NCBI GenBank assembly: GCA_014925825.1
Contig: JACGCK010000046.1
Span: 124,001 to 188,000, forward strand
DNA from: Pholiota molesta
Lineage: Eukaryota > Basidiomycota > Agaricomycetes > Agaricales > Strophariaceae
Reading direction: 5' to 3'
Length of the DNA: 64,000 nucleotides
In this document: piece by piece, positions 11,911 through 22,701 of the stretch
Position numbering within the stretch: the first letter of the stretch is position 1
How the letters are laid out: every line of letters begins with the position of its first letter
The notes under the pieces: generated by a model
Told to the model about the DNA's origin: nothing
The model's input: only the letters and a program-made list of their open reading frames with translations
Database searches by the model: none
Position numbers and translations under genes: made by a program

Positions 11911-13908
11911 GAGGAGCCTGCGCTTTGTCCGTCAGTGAAATTCCCAGAGGATCCGGCTATTTTAGTGATATATCCCACCACCGCACTTGAAGAAGATCAG
12001 GTATGATGCCATCTCGCCGTTTAACACGAATCCTGACAACTCTATATTTAGGAGAGCAAGATGTCGATGCTGGGACTTACTGCGAAAGCTGTGAACGGTG
12101 TTACAAAAGCTGAAGAAGACAAGAAAGGATCGAATATATGGCAGCTCGTTGAATCAAAGATCACTGTGATCTTATTATCGCCAGAGATGCTAACCTCCCC
12201 AGGATTTGGGCAGCTGCTTGATAGCAAGAAATTTCAAGCCCGATTATACGCGATGGCCATCGATGAAGTTCATCTCCTCGCAACATGGGGCGATAAATTC
12301 CGACCAGCGTTCCGTCAGATCGGGTTCATGCGCGCTCGCTTTGCAAAACATATCGTCGCATTCGCTATGACCGCAACCCTCCAGCCCAAACACCTTCTAT
12401 CAATCTGCAATCAGATAGGTTTTAAATCCGGAAACTACCATCTTATTTGGCATTCCAATGCACGACATAATATTCAACTCATTTTCCGTACACTCAACGC
12501 TTCCTCGGCAAGCGAGAGATTTCCACAACTCGACTGGGTTCTCAATGAAACCGGAAAAACATTGATTTTCTGTCCTACAATACGTATGGGATTCAAACTG
12601 GCCATTTATTTATGGCACCTTACTCCCCGGAATGCAATTAACAAGAACATGATTCGTCTCTTCAACTCTCTTAATTCGGAAAACTATAACGCGCACACTC
12701 TGAAGCTCCTCGAAGGCAACGACACATCCCAAATAACCATTGCAACCGACAAACTCTCGGTTGGTGTCGATATTTCTGATTTTCGAACCGTCGTTATTAT
12801 AGATCCAAAGGACCTCGATGACCTATGGCAGAAAGCTGGTAGAGCTGGTCGCGGCGACGCGTCCAAAGTCCCAAGAGCGCGAGTGATCGTATACATCCTC
12901 GCAAGTACGATGAAGGCTTTTTCCGCGGCAATTACCTCACCGCATGCCAATGACGGAAATACAGCGGAGACCAAGAAAAGGAAGCGAGCCCATGGAGAAG
13001 ATGAGGTAATTGACAGCAGCCTTCGAGCTGTCGTTCTCGCCGCTTGTCATCCCACCGCAATCGATATCCAGTATGACAACCCCATGTCCAACCCCCCATG
13101 TTCTGAGGCTTGCGTAACCTGCTCTTTGTGTCCTCCATTGCTCCCTCCCCTTCTGTGCGACTGTAGTCAATGTGTGCCGGAGACTTCGACGATCAATTCC
13201 ATCGCCCCGAAGCCGCGTAAAATTCAGCCGCCTCTCAATGTTCGCGTTACGCAGGAGATGCGCAAGATTGGAGTCGCCAGACTGCAGGAATTTCGGGAGC
13301 AACTATGGATCGACGCTGACGACGCTAGCGCAGGTATGCTCCCGGTGGATTCATTTCTGCCAAATCATATTATTCAAAGCATACTCGATAATTTTGGCCT
13401 GCTCCTCAGCAAGGCCGCTCTGGAACCATTAATCAATTCCGATGGCCTGCCAACCGATTATTCCATCGCGTCCAAACTCCTGAGCCCATTTACCTCCGAC
13501 ATTCCAACAAAAGATACACAGCTTCGAAGTCTTGACCTGCTCGCTGTTATATGGGAGCTTCACAGGACTTTTGATCGAATTCGCGCAGATCGCAAGGAAG
13601 ACGCAAAGGTGCAACGAGAGGCAAAGCGAGCAGAAGTTATGCGAACGGCATCGACATCGACATCGACATCGACATCGACGTCGACTCTCGATACAGAAGG
13701 TCGCGAGGATGACTCTGGTGTAGAGTCAGACTCAACGGCATCTCAAGGAGGCATTCTCGATGCTTCAAGTCTCGACACTCCAGAATCAAGCTCAGGGATT
13801 AAGTTGAGAATCAATTTACGGTATGTTTTATTCTTGAAAATTAGCAAGAGTATATTCTAATCAATATTATATAGGACTAAGGAAGTTGAGGTCATGGATA
13901 CAACGTAG
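11911..13908 (+). pseudogene. RecQ-like helicase, right copy, N-terminus missing
   Basis: Identical to the left copy from the residues EEPALCPS onward. Introns lie at 12001-12051 (GTATGATG...TTTAG) and 13821-13874, with a stop at 13906-13908. It starts abruptly at the target-site sequence GAGGAGCCT, just after a right element terminus, so it has no start codon and no Walker A. Helicase motifs Ia to VI and the Cys cluster are all present. It cannot encode a working ATPase as arranged. Confidence 0.85.
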
Positions 13909-13924
13909 ACAGAAACAAACTGAA

Positions 13925-16900
13925 TTAAGCGCCCGAGTCAATACCATCGTCTTCGCTATCCGCATCAGAGTCGTCCTGATATAGTCGCGCTTCCATGGCT
14001 TCAATGTCTATCGTGCGTAAGACCAATGAATCATTGATTATTGCTGGGAAGATGAGCTGGCCATGCTTTTGCGGCGCCTCATCATGTATTATCTCTTCGG
14101 AGTCCGTGTCAGAATCTGAGTCTTCGTTAACATTTTGATCTAGTTGGCTGAGTGTTTCAGGAGTGGCTGTTGAAGGGAGAATTCCGGTGAGTGAGGAGTT
14201 AATTCGCGAGGATGTTGTTTTCTGAATCCATTTTTCCAGTTTCCCATCTTGCAGCTTGCGCATTCCCTTGTAAAAATCGTCCACGAAGGGTTCAGTATCG
14301 AATGTACGGCCAGAATAAAAGGAGTGTAACCCGGAAGCCTTGTAATGCTCTAGCAGTATACGAAGCTCCGCGTCTTGCTTGGCTCCAGTGTGTGTCCCTG
14401 ACCGTGATTGAAGACCGACTGCATCGAACCAGGAGAGTTTGAGGCGCGCAACATGGTGAATATTACGTGACCAAGTTTGTCGAACGAACTTGTCGCCATA
14501 TTCCACGCCTTTGCGCTGCACTATCGCCTCGAGAAGTCGATTAAAATACTCTTGAATAAAATCGCCAGCTGACCAATGTCCTTCCCGACCAGATAAATTT
14601 ACGAGGGTGATTTGTAGGAGAGCTTTTCGGAGATCTTCATTTGCTTCAAGTTCAATCTTCGTAATCATTTCGAGAAGATATTTCGTATAGTTGGAGTGAC
14701 TGGATCCGGCAAAGGTAAAGAGCATAACCTTGATTATCTCCCAGATGCGGCCAACGTCACCATCAGCAGTGGCCAGCGTCATTTCACGCGCAAACATTGC
14801 ATCGCGCATGAAAGAAACTGAACGTGCAAGGACCTGATCTCCATCAAACTTTTTCGCAGGAGCGGCGGTGTCGATATTATTGGAGGTGGGCATTCCAGGA
14901 ATATGACGTGCGGATTCTGTTCCATGAGGGACGACTGACCCGGAGCCATTCATCAGAACCCCACCGTAGATAGCCTTGTCTTGTCCGCGAAGGCTGGTAT
15001 ACGCGCGATAGAGCTTTCGAGCCTGAATTTGAAGGTCTTCAAGGCTGGGCAGGTTTTTTTTCAATGCAAGATCTTTGAAATGCGCAAGTAAATCCTCCGC
15101 GCCAAAAGATAGTCTAAAAATAACATCAGAACTTGGTCGTCGAAATAAAATAAAGTCAAAATGCAAAAGAAATATATGCGTACCTCCAACAGTCAAGCAA
15201 ACGAGCATCAAGAACAAGATATGCTAGCTCCGCACTAGTATAGTAGTCAACTTTCTTGAGATTCGAAGGTTTCTTGCGCCCGATTTTTTCGGCGCTGTTT
15301 CCCAAGCTTGATGGATCACGGGAGAGCGAAGAACCCCAATGCGATTCAAAGAGGCGGCTAAGATTTGTCCACTCCGTATGCCACCACTCCAAAATAGGCT
15401 CCATGGTTTCGAACAATTCGAACGCGTTCTCTTCGAATTGAAGATATTCCTTCAACTGAACCATTTTCTCGAATGTTAGGCCATCACCGCCGACAGGGAA
15501 GAGCCGTGGCTTGAAGGCATCCGCGGTTTGGCCAGTCTGCGCAAAGAAATCATGGAGCGCTTCTTTGAAGTCGGTAAGCATCGTCTCGCTGCGGCTACTC
15601 GAAGCCAGTGGGTGGATTTTTGATTGTTCGACCTTTAAGCGCTGCTTGGCTACCCGTGTATGAAACAAGAGGGAGATTTCAGGCTTGAGGTGGCCAAGCT
15701 CCGGAATCCAATCAGCGAGCGCCTTTACCCAGTGCAAGACACCAATATTCTCAAGGTGCGTGGTATCGATCATCTTCTGCAATTGCGCAACAGTCAGTTG
15801 GCTCCGGAGATTTTTTGCTAAACTGGTCGCCTTGTTTTCAAGATTAAAAACATTGATGTCAGTTCCATCCAGATTGATTTCGTAGTAAGTTGCGGCAAGA
15901 CCGATATTAAGTTGGTTTTCTCGTCCAATAGCATGGTCCCGCTGTAATAGATAGTTCTGAACGTTGTCGAGCCGTATAATTCCTATAGAATTTGGATCGC
16001 GACCATGTTCTAGCGTAACAGCGGCCTCGTGCTCAGAAAGTGAACGCATAGCGCGTATGACGGAGCCATATGACGGCATTTCAGCCATGCGACTGCGATA
16101 CCGAAACAGATCTGTAGATGCGGAGGACCCAAAGTAAAGAATTCCAGTGGCCAGAGGGAGAAGCTTTGCGCGAGACGTTCGAGCGAAATTCAAGGTGCTT
16201 ATAACACCGGTTACGGCCTAGATAATAAAAATTAGAAGTATTCTTTGTATTTGACTCGTTCTTCATTTTATAAAATAAATTAAACGTACGAGCTCTGGAG
16301 GACGCTTTATACGAACAACTTTCACACCATCCTGGGATCTTGGAGGTCTTGCAGCGAGTTTCATAAACAGATTCCATGTAAGTGGTTGGTGAGTTTGAAT
16401 GATTTGCTGAGTACGTTCGACCGTTGCAGAACCAATATCAGTCCATTCTAGCTTTTTTGAAGCAGTTTGATGGTCGGAAAGCGATAAATGAAGGCCGCTG
16501 GAAACCTTGATAGCATCTTCAGCCTCGTCTACCAATTTATCTTGGACAATCTGAGCAGCGAATGACGTCAAAGCAGGTCGCACAGGTTTGATCGAGTTGT
16601 AAGGAATAGAAGTCGAGTACATGAGAGGTGAATCACGCTGAAGTCGTCCATAGGGATGCTTGATCCAGTTTAATAAAATATTTGCAGGGGTATATTGACC
16701 GTTGCCGTTGAAAAAGTGCGTCATGACAGTGACCATTTGCTCTCGCGTTGCACGGGCTGCATTAGAGTTGGTTGGAAGGAGTGGATTTGATGCTGTACTA
16801 TAGCCAGTAAAATCTTGGGAGGTATGAAAAAGAAGCTCGCCATAGGACCAGTCTAGATCGTGCTTCAGGAATGCATAGAACTTCTGAAGCTTGTCAAAAA

Positions 16901-17159
16901 CAGATAGTGGCCGTTTAGTCTTTTGCTTCTTTAGAAGCGGCCCACTTGGAGTTAGTGGGTTCTCTAAATTCTCTTTGTCTTTTCTGTGGTGAGACGAGAC
17001 CTTTGGAATGGGGGTTTGTGGAATAGGGGTTGACGAGAGAGATGCAGGATAGGGAGCGAAGTAGTTGCCTGGAGTACTAGTAAGGAGTGTGTTAAAGTGG
17101 GTATTAGGTGTCAAAGGGACACTGTTAGAGGGTATTTGGGGTATAGGAAGATTAGACAT
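13925..17159 (-). CDS. DUF6589-like protein, putative transposase, intact copy
   Basis: Three exons from ATG 17159 to a stop at 13925, with introns of 72 and 70 nt, give about 1030 residues. The N-terminal 90 or so residues are Pro/Ser/Thr-rich and probably disordered. The central part has FPVGGDGLTFEKMVQL followed by EPILEWWHTEW and SRLFESHWG. The C-terminal part has ADGDVGRIWEII, FAGSSHSNYTKYLLEM and NLSGREGHWSAGDFIQEYFN. This order resembles the DUF6589 family of basidiomycete proteins (GDxLT, W-H, SNNY, NxSGxxGH blocks), recognised from memory rather than by search. Conserved Asp (GGDG) and later acidic residues would fit an RNase H-fold transposase, which is inference. The tail is acidic (DSDSDTDSEE). 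It is convergent with the helicase and is the only complete gene in the element. Confidence 0.75.
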
Positions 17160-17474
17160 GAGTGTATGGGTGTAAAAATAATTGTATTTCGGTGTCTACT
17201 GTGTACAATTACCGACATATTGCAAATGCATTAGAGATGAGTGTCGCGTCGCGTCGGATTATTAGGTCACATGTTCTTAAACAGACGGGTCCTGGGAACA
17301 AATACGGTGGAAAGATACAGGCCGTGCGAGAAAAGACAAAGGCCGTGTGAATAAAAGCGTGGAAAAGTTTTGCGCCCATGTCGCGGGCGCGTTTGGTAGC
17401 AGACTCCATATGAAGTGATTGATCGACTCATCATCAAAGCTCACGTAATATCGTAGTCTGACATCGGGAGACTA

Positions 17475-17483
17475 AGGCTCCTC
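17475..17483. repeat. 9-bp target-site duplication of the inner copy, right
   Basis: AGGCTCCTC immediately after inverted terminus AGACTA; matches 11726-11734. Confidence 0.8.
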
Positions 17484-17708
17484 CAGAATTGCCAGAATAA
17501 CATGCATAAGCATATAGATGTAGGCCGATTTCCCGGAACCTGTCGCAGAGATGGCCAGCATATCGACGCCATCGAGAACAGCCGTAATACCGCTCAACTG
17601 ATAGTCATGAGGCCCGTACGGTAGTCGTTTGGCAAGAATTTTGCGGCAGAGCGCCCAGCCTTCTGGAGAGTGAAATTTGAATGGAGTAATGGGCGCGCTT
17701 TTATCCAT
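17475..17708 (-). pseudogene. RecQ-like helicase, N-terminal fragment of the outer copy
   Basis: ATG at 17708 opens MDKSAPITPFKF, then reads through DYQLSGITAVLDG and Walker A ATGSGKSA to LEEP, where the inserted copy interrupts it. This is the only place in the window with the native helicase start. The rest of the outer gene continues at 11725 on the far side of the insertion. Joined, the exons would keep one frame of about 705 residues. Confidence 0.8.
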
Positions 17709-17859
17709 ATAAGTGGTGCTCAGAGTGAGTAAACGCGTCTATATTCGAAATCCCCTATGATACGGATACAAGTAATTAAGGACGCGACGGGGGTCGTGGG
17801 AACGGCACGTGATGTTCAAGTTTTGCGCCTATGTCAGGCCGACAATTGGAAGCAGACTA

Positions 17860-17868
17860 GTTCATTTC
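17860..17868. repeat. 9-bp target-site duplication, right copy
   Basis: GTTCATTTC directly after element terminus AGACTA (17854-17859); identical to 6163-6171. Confidence 0.85.
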
Positions 17869-18650
17869 GGTCATCATTCGCATGCGAGTACCAGACTCAT
17901 CTACATCGAGAGTCGAGGTATCTTTCTATGGCACCAATGCTGAACATAATCTCTTCCTTGAAGAGATCTACACTTGCGAGAGATCAGCGATGGAGACTGC
18001 GACGGGCTCGTCTGGCAAGGTGCAGTGATTTGTTCTTGCGGGGGGAGGTTGATGCTTTGAACGGACGGTCGCATATCGCGCCTCTTAGATAAATTTTAGC
18101 TCGGCCGGTGAGTGCTACTGCAACTCCAGGGGCAAAAACAGTATGGACCAAAGCCATACTTGCTTCAAGCGCATCAACCAAGTAGCCAAGTCGAGGACCA
18201 ACGGGCCCAAGCTGGCTGTGCCTCGTACGCGTTCTCAACAAACAACTTCACACCTTCTTTCAAGTTCTCCAATGCCCTTTCCCATCGTTGCCGTGAGGAT
18301 GTTTACGCATGGGCGGCATGGCCCACTCATTTCATCATCGCCGATTGAGATTTATATTCCATGCCACACTGAAGCTTCTTGGTTGCAATATTGACCATTA
18401 ATCTAGGCAAGTAACGTAACAACCTTCAGAATTTATCTTGTACCAGAAGGAACGACCCTTTCATGCTTGCTGCCAATGACGCGCGTGGAATTCAGACCCT
18501 GATACGGAGGTCAAATTATACATATACTAGGTATAGACGTTCTTTAAATGAATCTCGTGGAAGCATGTAGCAGATACTGATAGAGTTGTCCGTAGATATA
18601 GATTACACATTATAGATGAAAAGTCCGATTGAACACAAGCCGCGTTCCAA
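17869..18650. other. Intergenic, no supported gene
   Basis: Flank to the right of the element. Short frames overlap on both strands, and none has a domain or a consistent exon structure. Confidence 0.4.
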
Positions 18651-18656
18651 ACTCCT

Positions 18657-20589
18657 TTACTCTTCTACCGCAAGGGGGAAGTTAATTATGTCATTCGGAT
18701 CGTACTGGTCCTTCAGAGTTCGCAGACGTGGGTAATTCGCGCCGTAGTACAGTTGTTGCCCTAGATTTGAACGTTCGAAGGTCAGTGAACTGGGCCTTTG
18801 ATTGAGGAAAGATGGTAAAACGCACAGTTTGTCAAGCGGTCATCGATGTAGTTAGCATATGCCCTGTCGGCGGCCACAATCTAAGTCTTAGAATAAATCA
18901 GAGAAAGAACGAAGACACGAACCCGTAGGTCCAACCCGCTGGGCTGTTATTGGTGATGCTATTGACCATGCCTAACCGACGTTACGAATCAGCGGCAGCT
19001 CGCAACGATGACGCTCCATGGCGCAGAAAATGACATACCTTCCAAGAGGGTAAATCCCTGACTGGGGAATGGAGGCACTCCGCCAGGCGCGGACGTATAG
19101 AACTGGATCGTCCAAGTCGAGTTCCGGTTCGCAAAGGCAGTGGCAGTGCTCGATACATTATTGATGGCCGAATTGGTGCCACCGTACAGCTCAACCTCCA
19201 CAAACCAATCCTAGAATGAATGATTAGCATCGACCGCCCCCATAACGAATACAATCTCGGCTCACAGTGTTTGTGCCGAATCCTGAATTAGCAAGGTAGT
19301 TCATAAACGCCGTTCCTTGCGCGCTTGCCAGTGGTGGCGTCATCAACGATTTCGCGTAGAAGGTATCCGTGGAATCCGGAGTGCCAGTCGTGTTCAACCG
19401 CCCAAGGCCGCCAAGGTACTGCACGCTCCCGATGTACGTTCCAACCGTAAGCTTCTTGCTCTGCGGCGTCGGCACTTTCGCCAGGAATGGAGCGATGACG
19501 GCGGCGTACTGATTTGCAGCGGCATACCACCCACCGGTCAAGCCGAAGGATACGCGGCCCTTGGAGGATCCGGAACCGAGGACGATCTCGGCGGCGAATT
19601 CCTGCGGGAGATTGGGCTCCTGGACGAAGTTCTGGAAAGCGGCTAGGGCGGAAGCGGCGGCCGATGCGCTGAGGTCCCAGGAGTACTCGAAGACGGTGGT
19701 GGAAGGGGAGCAGCGAAGGTGTTCGCGTGGATGGCAGTGACGATGCCGAAGGAGCTCGAAGCGCCCCTGAGCGCCTAATTCGTCATAAACGCCGGTTAGC
19801 AACCAATATTCTACGGCCGCATTGTTGGTAATTAGAAGAGACATACCCAGAATAGATCGGTGTTGCTCGTGCTGGATGCAGTGATAATAGAGCCATCGGC
19901 GAGGACTACATCAAGAGACTGGATAGTGTCCAGCGTCAGACCCCATTTACGCGACGTAAACCCGTAGCCTCCATGGCCTGATACAGATCAAGGGCGGTTA
20001 TTGAATTAATGCTAATATTCGATGATGATGATTCAGTACATACCTGAATGGCCCCCAATACCCACGTAGGGACATGTTCCATGGGGCATCGCTCTTCCAG
20101 CGTTATTCAGAGCGAGAGCCACGTCTCCAAGCCTGTTACCGGGGCCGATCGTCGCCACTTTGGTATTCGGGTCGACTGATACCGTTTTGAAATTGCTCAT
20201 ATCAACGACGAAGGAGCCGTTCTTTCCGCCGAGGCCGTTTGCGATGTAGCTGTGGCCTCCGCTGCGCGAGACGACCTGGAAGCTATACTTCGCACCCAGT
20301 ATCATCGCAGTCGAGACATCTTGAGCGGTTTTGGGGAAGAAGATGGCGTCTGGCTGGAATGTGAATCGACGATTGACTGATGGAACGAGGTGATTTAGCA
20401 GTTTATTGGTACATTGAATGCGAACAACGTACAGGCAGCACTGGCGCTTGCATATCCAGAATTGCCAGGGACGAGTACTTGGAAGTTCAGCGATGCCAGG
20501 TCAGAGGTCAGATCGGCAAGGACACTGGATGCGTAGGCAAAGAGTAAGAACAGTCTACACGAAGCAGACACGAATGAGGAGTGAACCAT
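18657..20589 (-). pseudogene. Secreted FAD-linked carbohydrate-type oxidase (BBE/AA7-like), one apparent frameshift
   Basis: Several exons read leftward from ATG 20589. Residues MVHSSFVSASCRLFLLFAYA form a signal peptide. The FAD-binding PCMH part has FPKTAQDVSTA, VVSRSGGHSYIANG (His for covalent FAD) and HGTCPYVGIGGHSG (Cys at the second flavin-link position of this family), then GYGFTSRKWGLTLD. The substrate and berberine-bridge part ends YGANYPRLRTLKDQYDPNDI, the usual BBE C-terminus, with a stop at 18657. The family oxidises alcohols or sugars with O2, releasing H2O2. At about 19703-19707 the C-run is one base short for the frame to pass from HANTFAAP to STTVFEYSWDL, so as written the gene is broken. 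The signal peptide and bicovalent motif argue for a secreted oligosaccharide oxidase, but the substrate is unknown. Confidence 0.8.
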
Positions 20590-20642
20590 AGGCGAACTTG
20601 AGGGCACGATTGCTCGAATAAAGCAATTACCGCTGTAGAGAA

Positions 20643-20654
20643 CCCTTTATATAG
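20643..20654 (-). promoter_or_regulatory. TATA box of the oxidase gene
   Basis: Minus-strand CTATATAAAGGG lies about 55-65 nt upstream of the ATG at 20589. Confidence 0.5.
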
Positions 20655-20659
20655 AAAAT

Positions 20660-22700
20660 ACAAGCCGTGGTCGGGGCGTTGGGGCGTTCTAATTGCATTG
20701 GAAATGATAAATATCAAACACCATTATGTTTCGTAGAGGATTGCATTCTCCGACCAGGAGAGTAGGCGCATCGGTTAAAATGCACGGCGATGACGCTCCG
20801 CCTTGGCTCAAAAAGGCGACGGAGCTCGGGTGAAAGGTCAGGGCGTTAGGGGTCATATAATTAGCATCAAGAATTTCAAGCTAATTTGACTTAGCGAGGC
20901 TTCCGAAAGTAATTTGTCAACGGAGATGATTCAAAGTATTCAACGCAAAAGCCTACAAAAAAGATAAAGATCATTAATTTCGGCAGCAAGTACGGCACCT
21001 GTGCTCACATTTCAACATTGTCGCACTGCATCGGAAGGACCCCTTTGGAGATCCCGGGCCACAGGACAGCTTGAAACAGCCCCACAGCAGGCCACAGCGC
21101 TAGGGACGGGGTCATCTGCCGGTACTCATCTAGGTTCGAGTTCATTCGAGAACAGATAAACTTGATAATCGACTTTAAAGTTTATAAAGCAAATTCTAGA
21201 CCGATATTTCCTTGTAGCCACTCGAAGGTCCCAAGCCCATTGACATCATTCCGTGCCCAGAGATATTCACTTGTTTGAACATCATAGTGGACGATGAACC
21301 ACTGGTGTCCATCGCAATCCAAATGATTCATGCAATGCAAGCCAGCACGAAACAACGCGGGCAGAGGCGATAGCGACGATACAAGCGCAGATATTGAGCA
21401 AGGTATACAAATGTTCCCCAACCTTTCCGTCGTGGCTGAGCCTGAACATTTGAAAGTCCAAGCTCCTAGAGCTTTGCGTACTTACCTAGGAGGTTGATGT
21501 ACGTGGCCTGCACGATGGCTGGTTTGATGGATATCGATAAGCTGAGTATCGATACCGATGGACGCATAGCCATTCTTTGTCTGAGGTAAACTGGAAAAGA
21601 AAAAGATAGCACGAGTGGAGCATTGAGGCACTGTCACTGTCAGGCAATGAGAATCAGACTCTACGAGAGGACAATGTTAAACGTGTGAGTGAGGCTGTGA
21701 GCGCCTGACGGTTTGCCGTTGCCGCATCACAAATTCACTTCTCCGATTCGGCTGTTTCCGAGCAGTGCTGATACATGGCTGATACGAGTTGCATACACAA
21801 CGATCCATTTACCTGGATATGAAGTGAAATCGATCATGACGCTGATTTGGCTGTTATAAGGATACATCCCAAAGGACGAAAAAAATGCTTTTGCAAGTGT
21901 GCGTCTATTCTCTTATTTATCTATTTTTCCCTATCTTGGCTTCGACATTCGTTCATTTGATCTTCCAACGGTCGGAAGTAATTGGATCACAGCCTTCAAG
22001 ACACACACACTCGTCCATTGTCCATTCGTGCAGCTGTAACATAACGCAGCTTCTGACCGTTTCCACCATATATCTCATCTCAGCACAAGGGGACTACTGC
22101 TTACTCGGGTTTGACTGGTGGAAAAATCGAAGCCCGAATACGCCCACAACCCACAAATCAGATCAAGTGACAAGTGTATTCGTGAGTTCTTTGTACAGTG
22201 TACTACACCGGAAGCCCGTTATTGTGTTTATTTTAGAAAATCATCAAACAGATCGTCGAACGACATTGCCATACAATGATGTGATATCCGATGCTGTGGG
22301 ATCGATGGGCCTTGATAAAGATTGGTGGGAGCGACGGAGAAACCAAAACTTCCTCGAACTCAGTGATCGATACACCTCAGCGCCTGCTCTAGCCTTCGTT
22401 AGATTTTCAACGTCTGGACATGGCCCGTAAAGCATCCAGGAGAAAAGGTGCAACAGCAATTCAAAGGTGTCATACGACTCAGAAAGCTTACCGTGTCATC
22501 GAGTTGTACGCCAGGATACGCCAGGTGATGACTGCAAAGGCAAAGCGAGCTCGTCTTCACAAAGCATAAGCGACATAATTGTGCATCCGCGTCAGCACTA
22601 CCATTTTATTGTAATAAAGCCATCGTATTTGACTATCAATAATTATAGCAAGCAGGCAACATTCCCGGGAAGATGATTCGAGCCAATCTACGGATGTCAA
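20660..22700. other. Intergenic with one possible orphan exon
   Basis: Most of this stretch shows nothing. A minus-strand frame at 21182-21421 ends in GHQWFIVHYDVQTSEYLWAR and NGLGTFEWLQGN before a stop, which reads like real protein. It has no recognised family and no clear upstream exon. A plus-strand frame of about 180 codons at 21885-22430 lacks support. Confidence 0.35.
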
Positions 22701-22701
22701 G

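Larger units (their letters stand above)
11911..17474 (-). repeat. Right arm of the 5.56-kb palindrome
   Basis: Inverted copy of 6172-11734, one base longer, with outer end AGACTA at 17469-17474. It contains the intact DUF6589-like gene and the helicase body. Confidence 0.9.
6172..17859. mobile_element. Nested DNA element with DUF6589-like gene and RecQ-like helicase
   Basis: The element is 11.7 kb between 9-bp duplications and has short inverted termini TAGTCT...AGACTA. A longer imperfect inverted repeat of about 31/41 positions lies at 6241-6281 against 17858-17818. Read in order it contains an outer copy running from the left terminus to 11734, a second copy of nearly all the element inverted at 11735-17474, and the outer copy's remaining right end at 17475-17859. 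The uninterrupted element would be about 5.94 kb. It would carry two convergent genes: a DUF6589-like protein of about 1030 residues and a RecQ-like helicase of about 705 residues. The helicase lacks Rep and Pif1 features, so it is not a Helitron. A 9-bp duplication is also seen in Mutator-like elements, but I see no MULE transposase. The element class is not one I can name. Confidence 0.8.

Noticed and set aside
6172..17474. Palindrome as a pure assembly artefact
   Set aside because: Not fully excluded, but a false inversion would not create a second 9-bp duplication of the right size at the inner terminus or a single-base arm difference.
6172..17859. Helitron or telomere-linked helicase locus
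   Set aside because: No Rep domain, no Pif1-type helicase, no CTRR-type end and no TTAGGG arrays nearby. The exact 9-bp duplications indicate an inserted element.
21885..22430. 181-codon plus-strand frame
   Set aside because: No domain, no splice support and no paralogue; composition resembles noncoding sequence.
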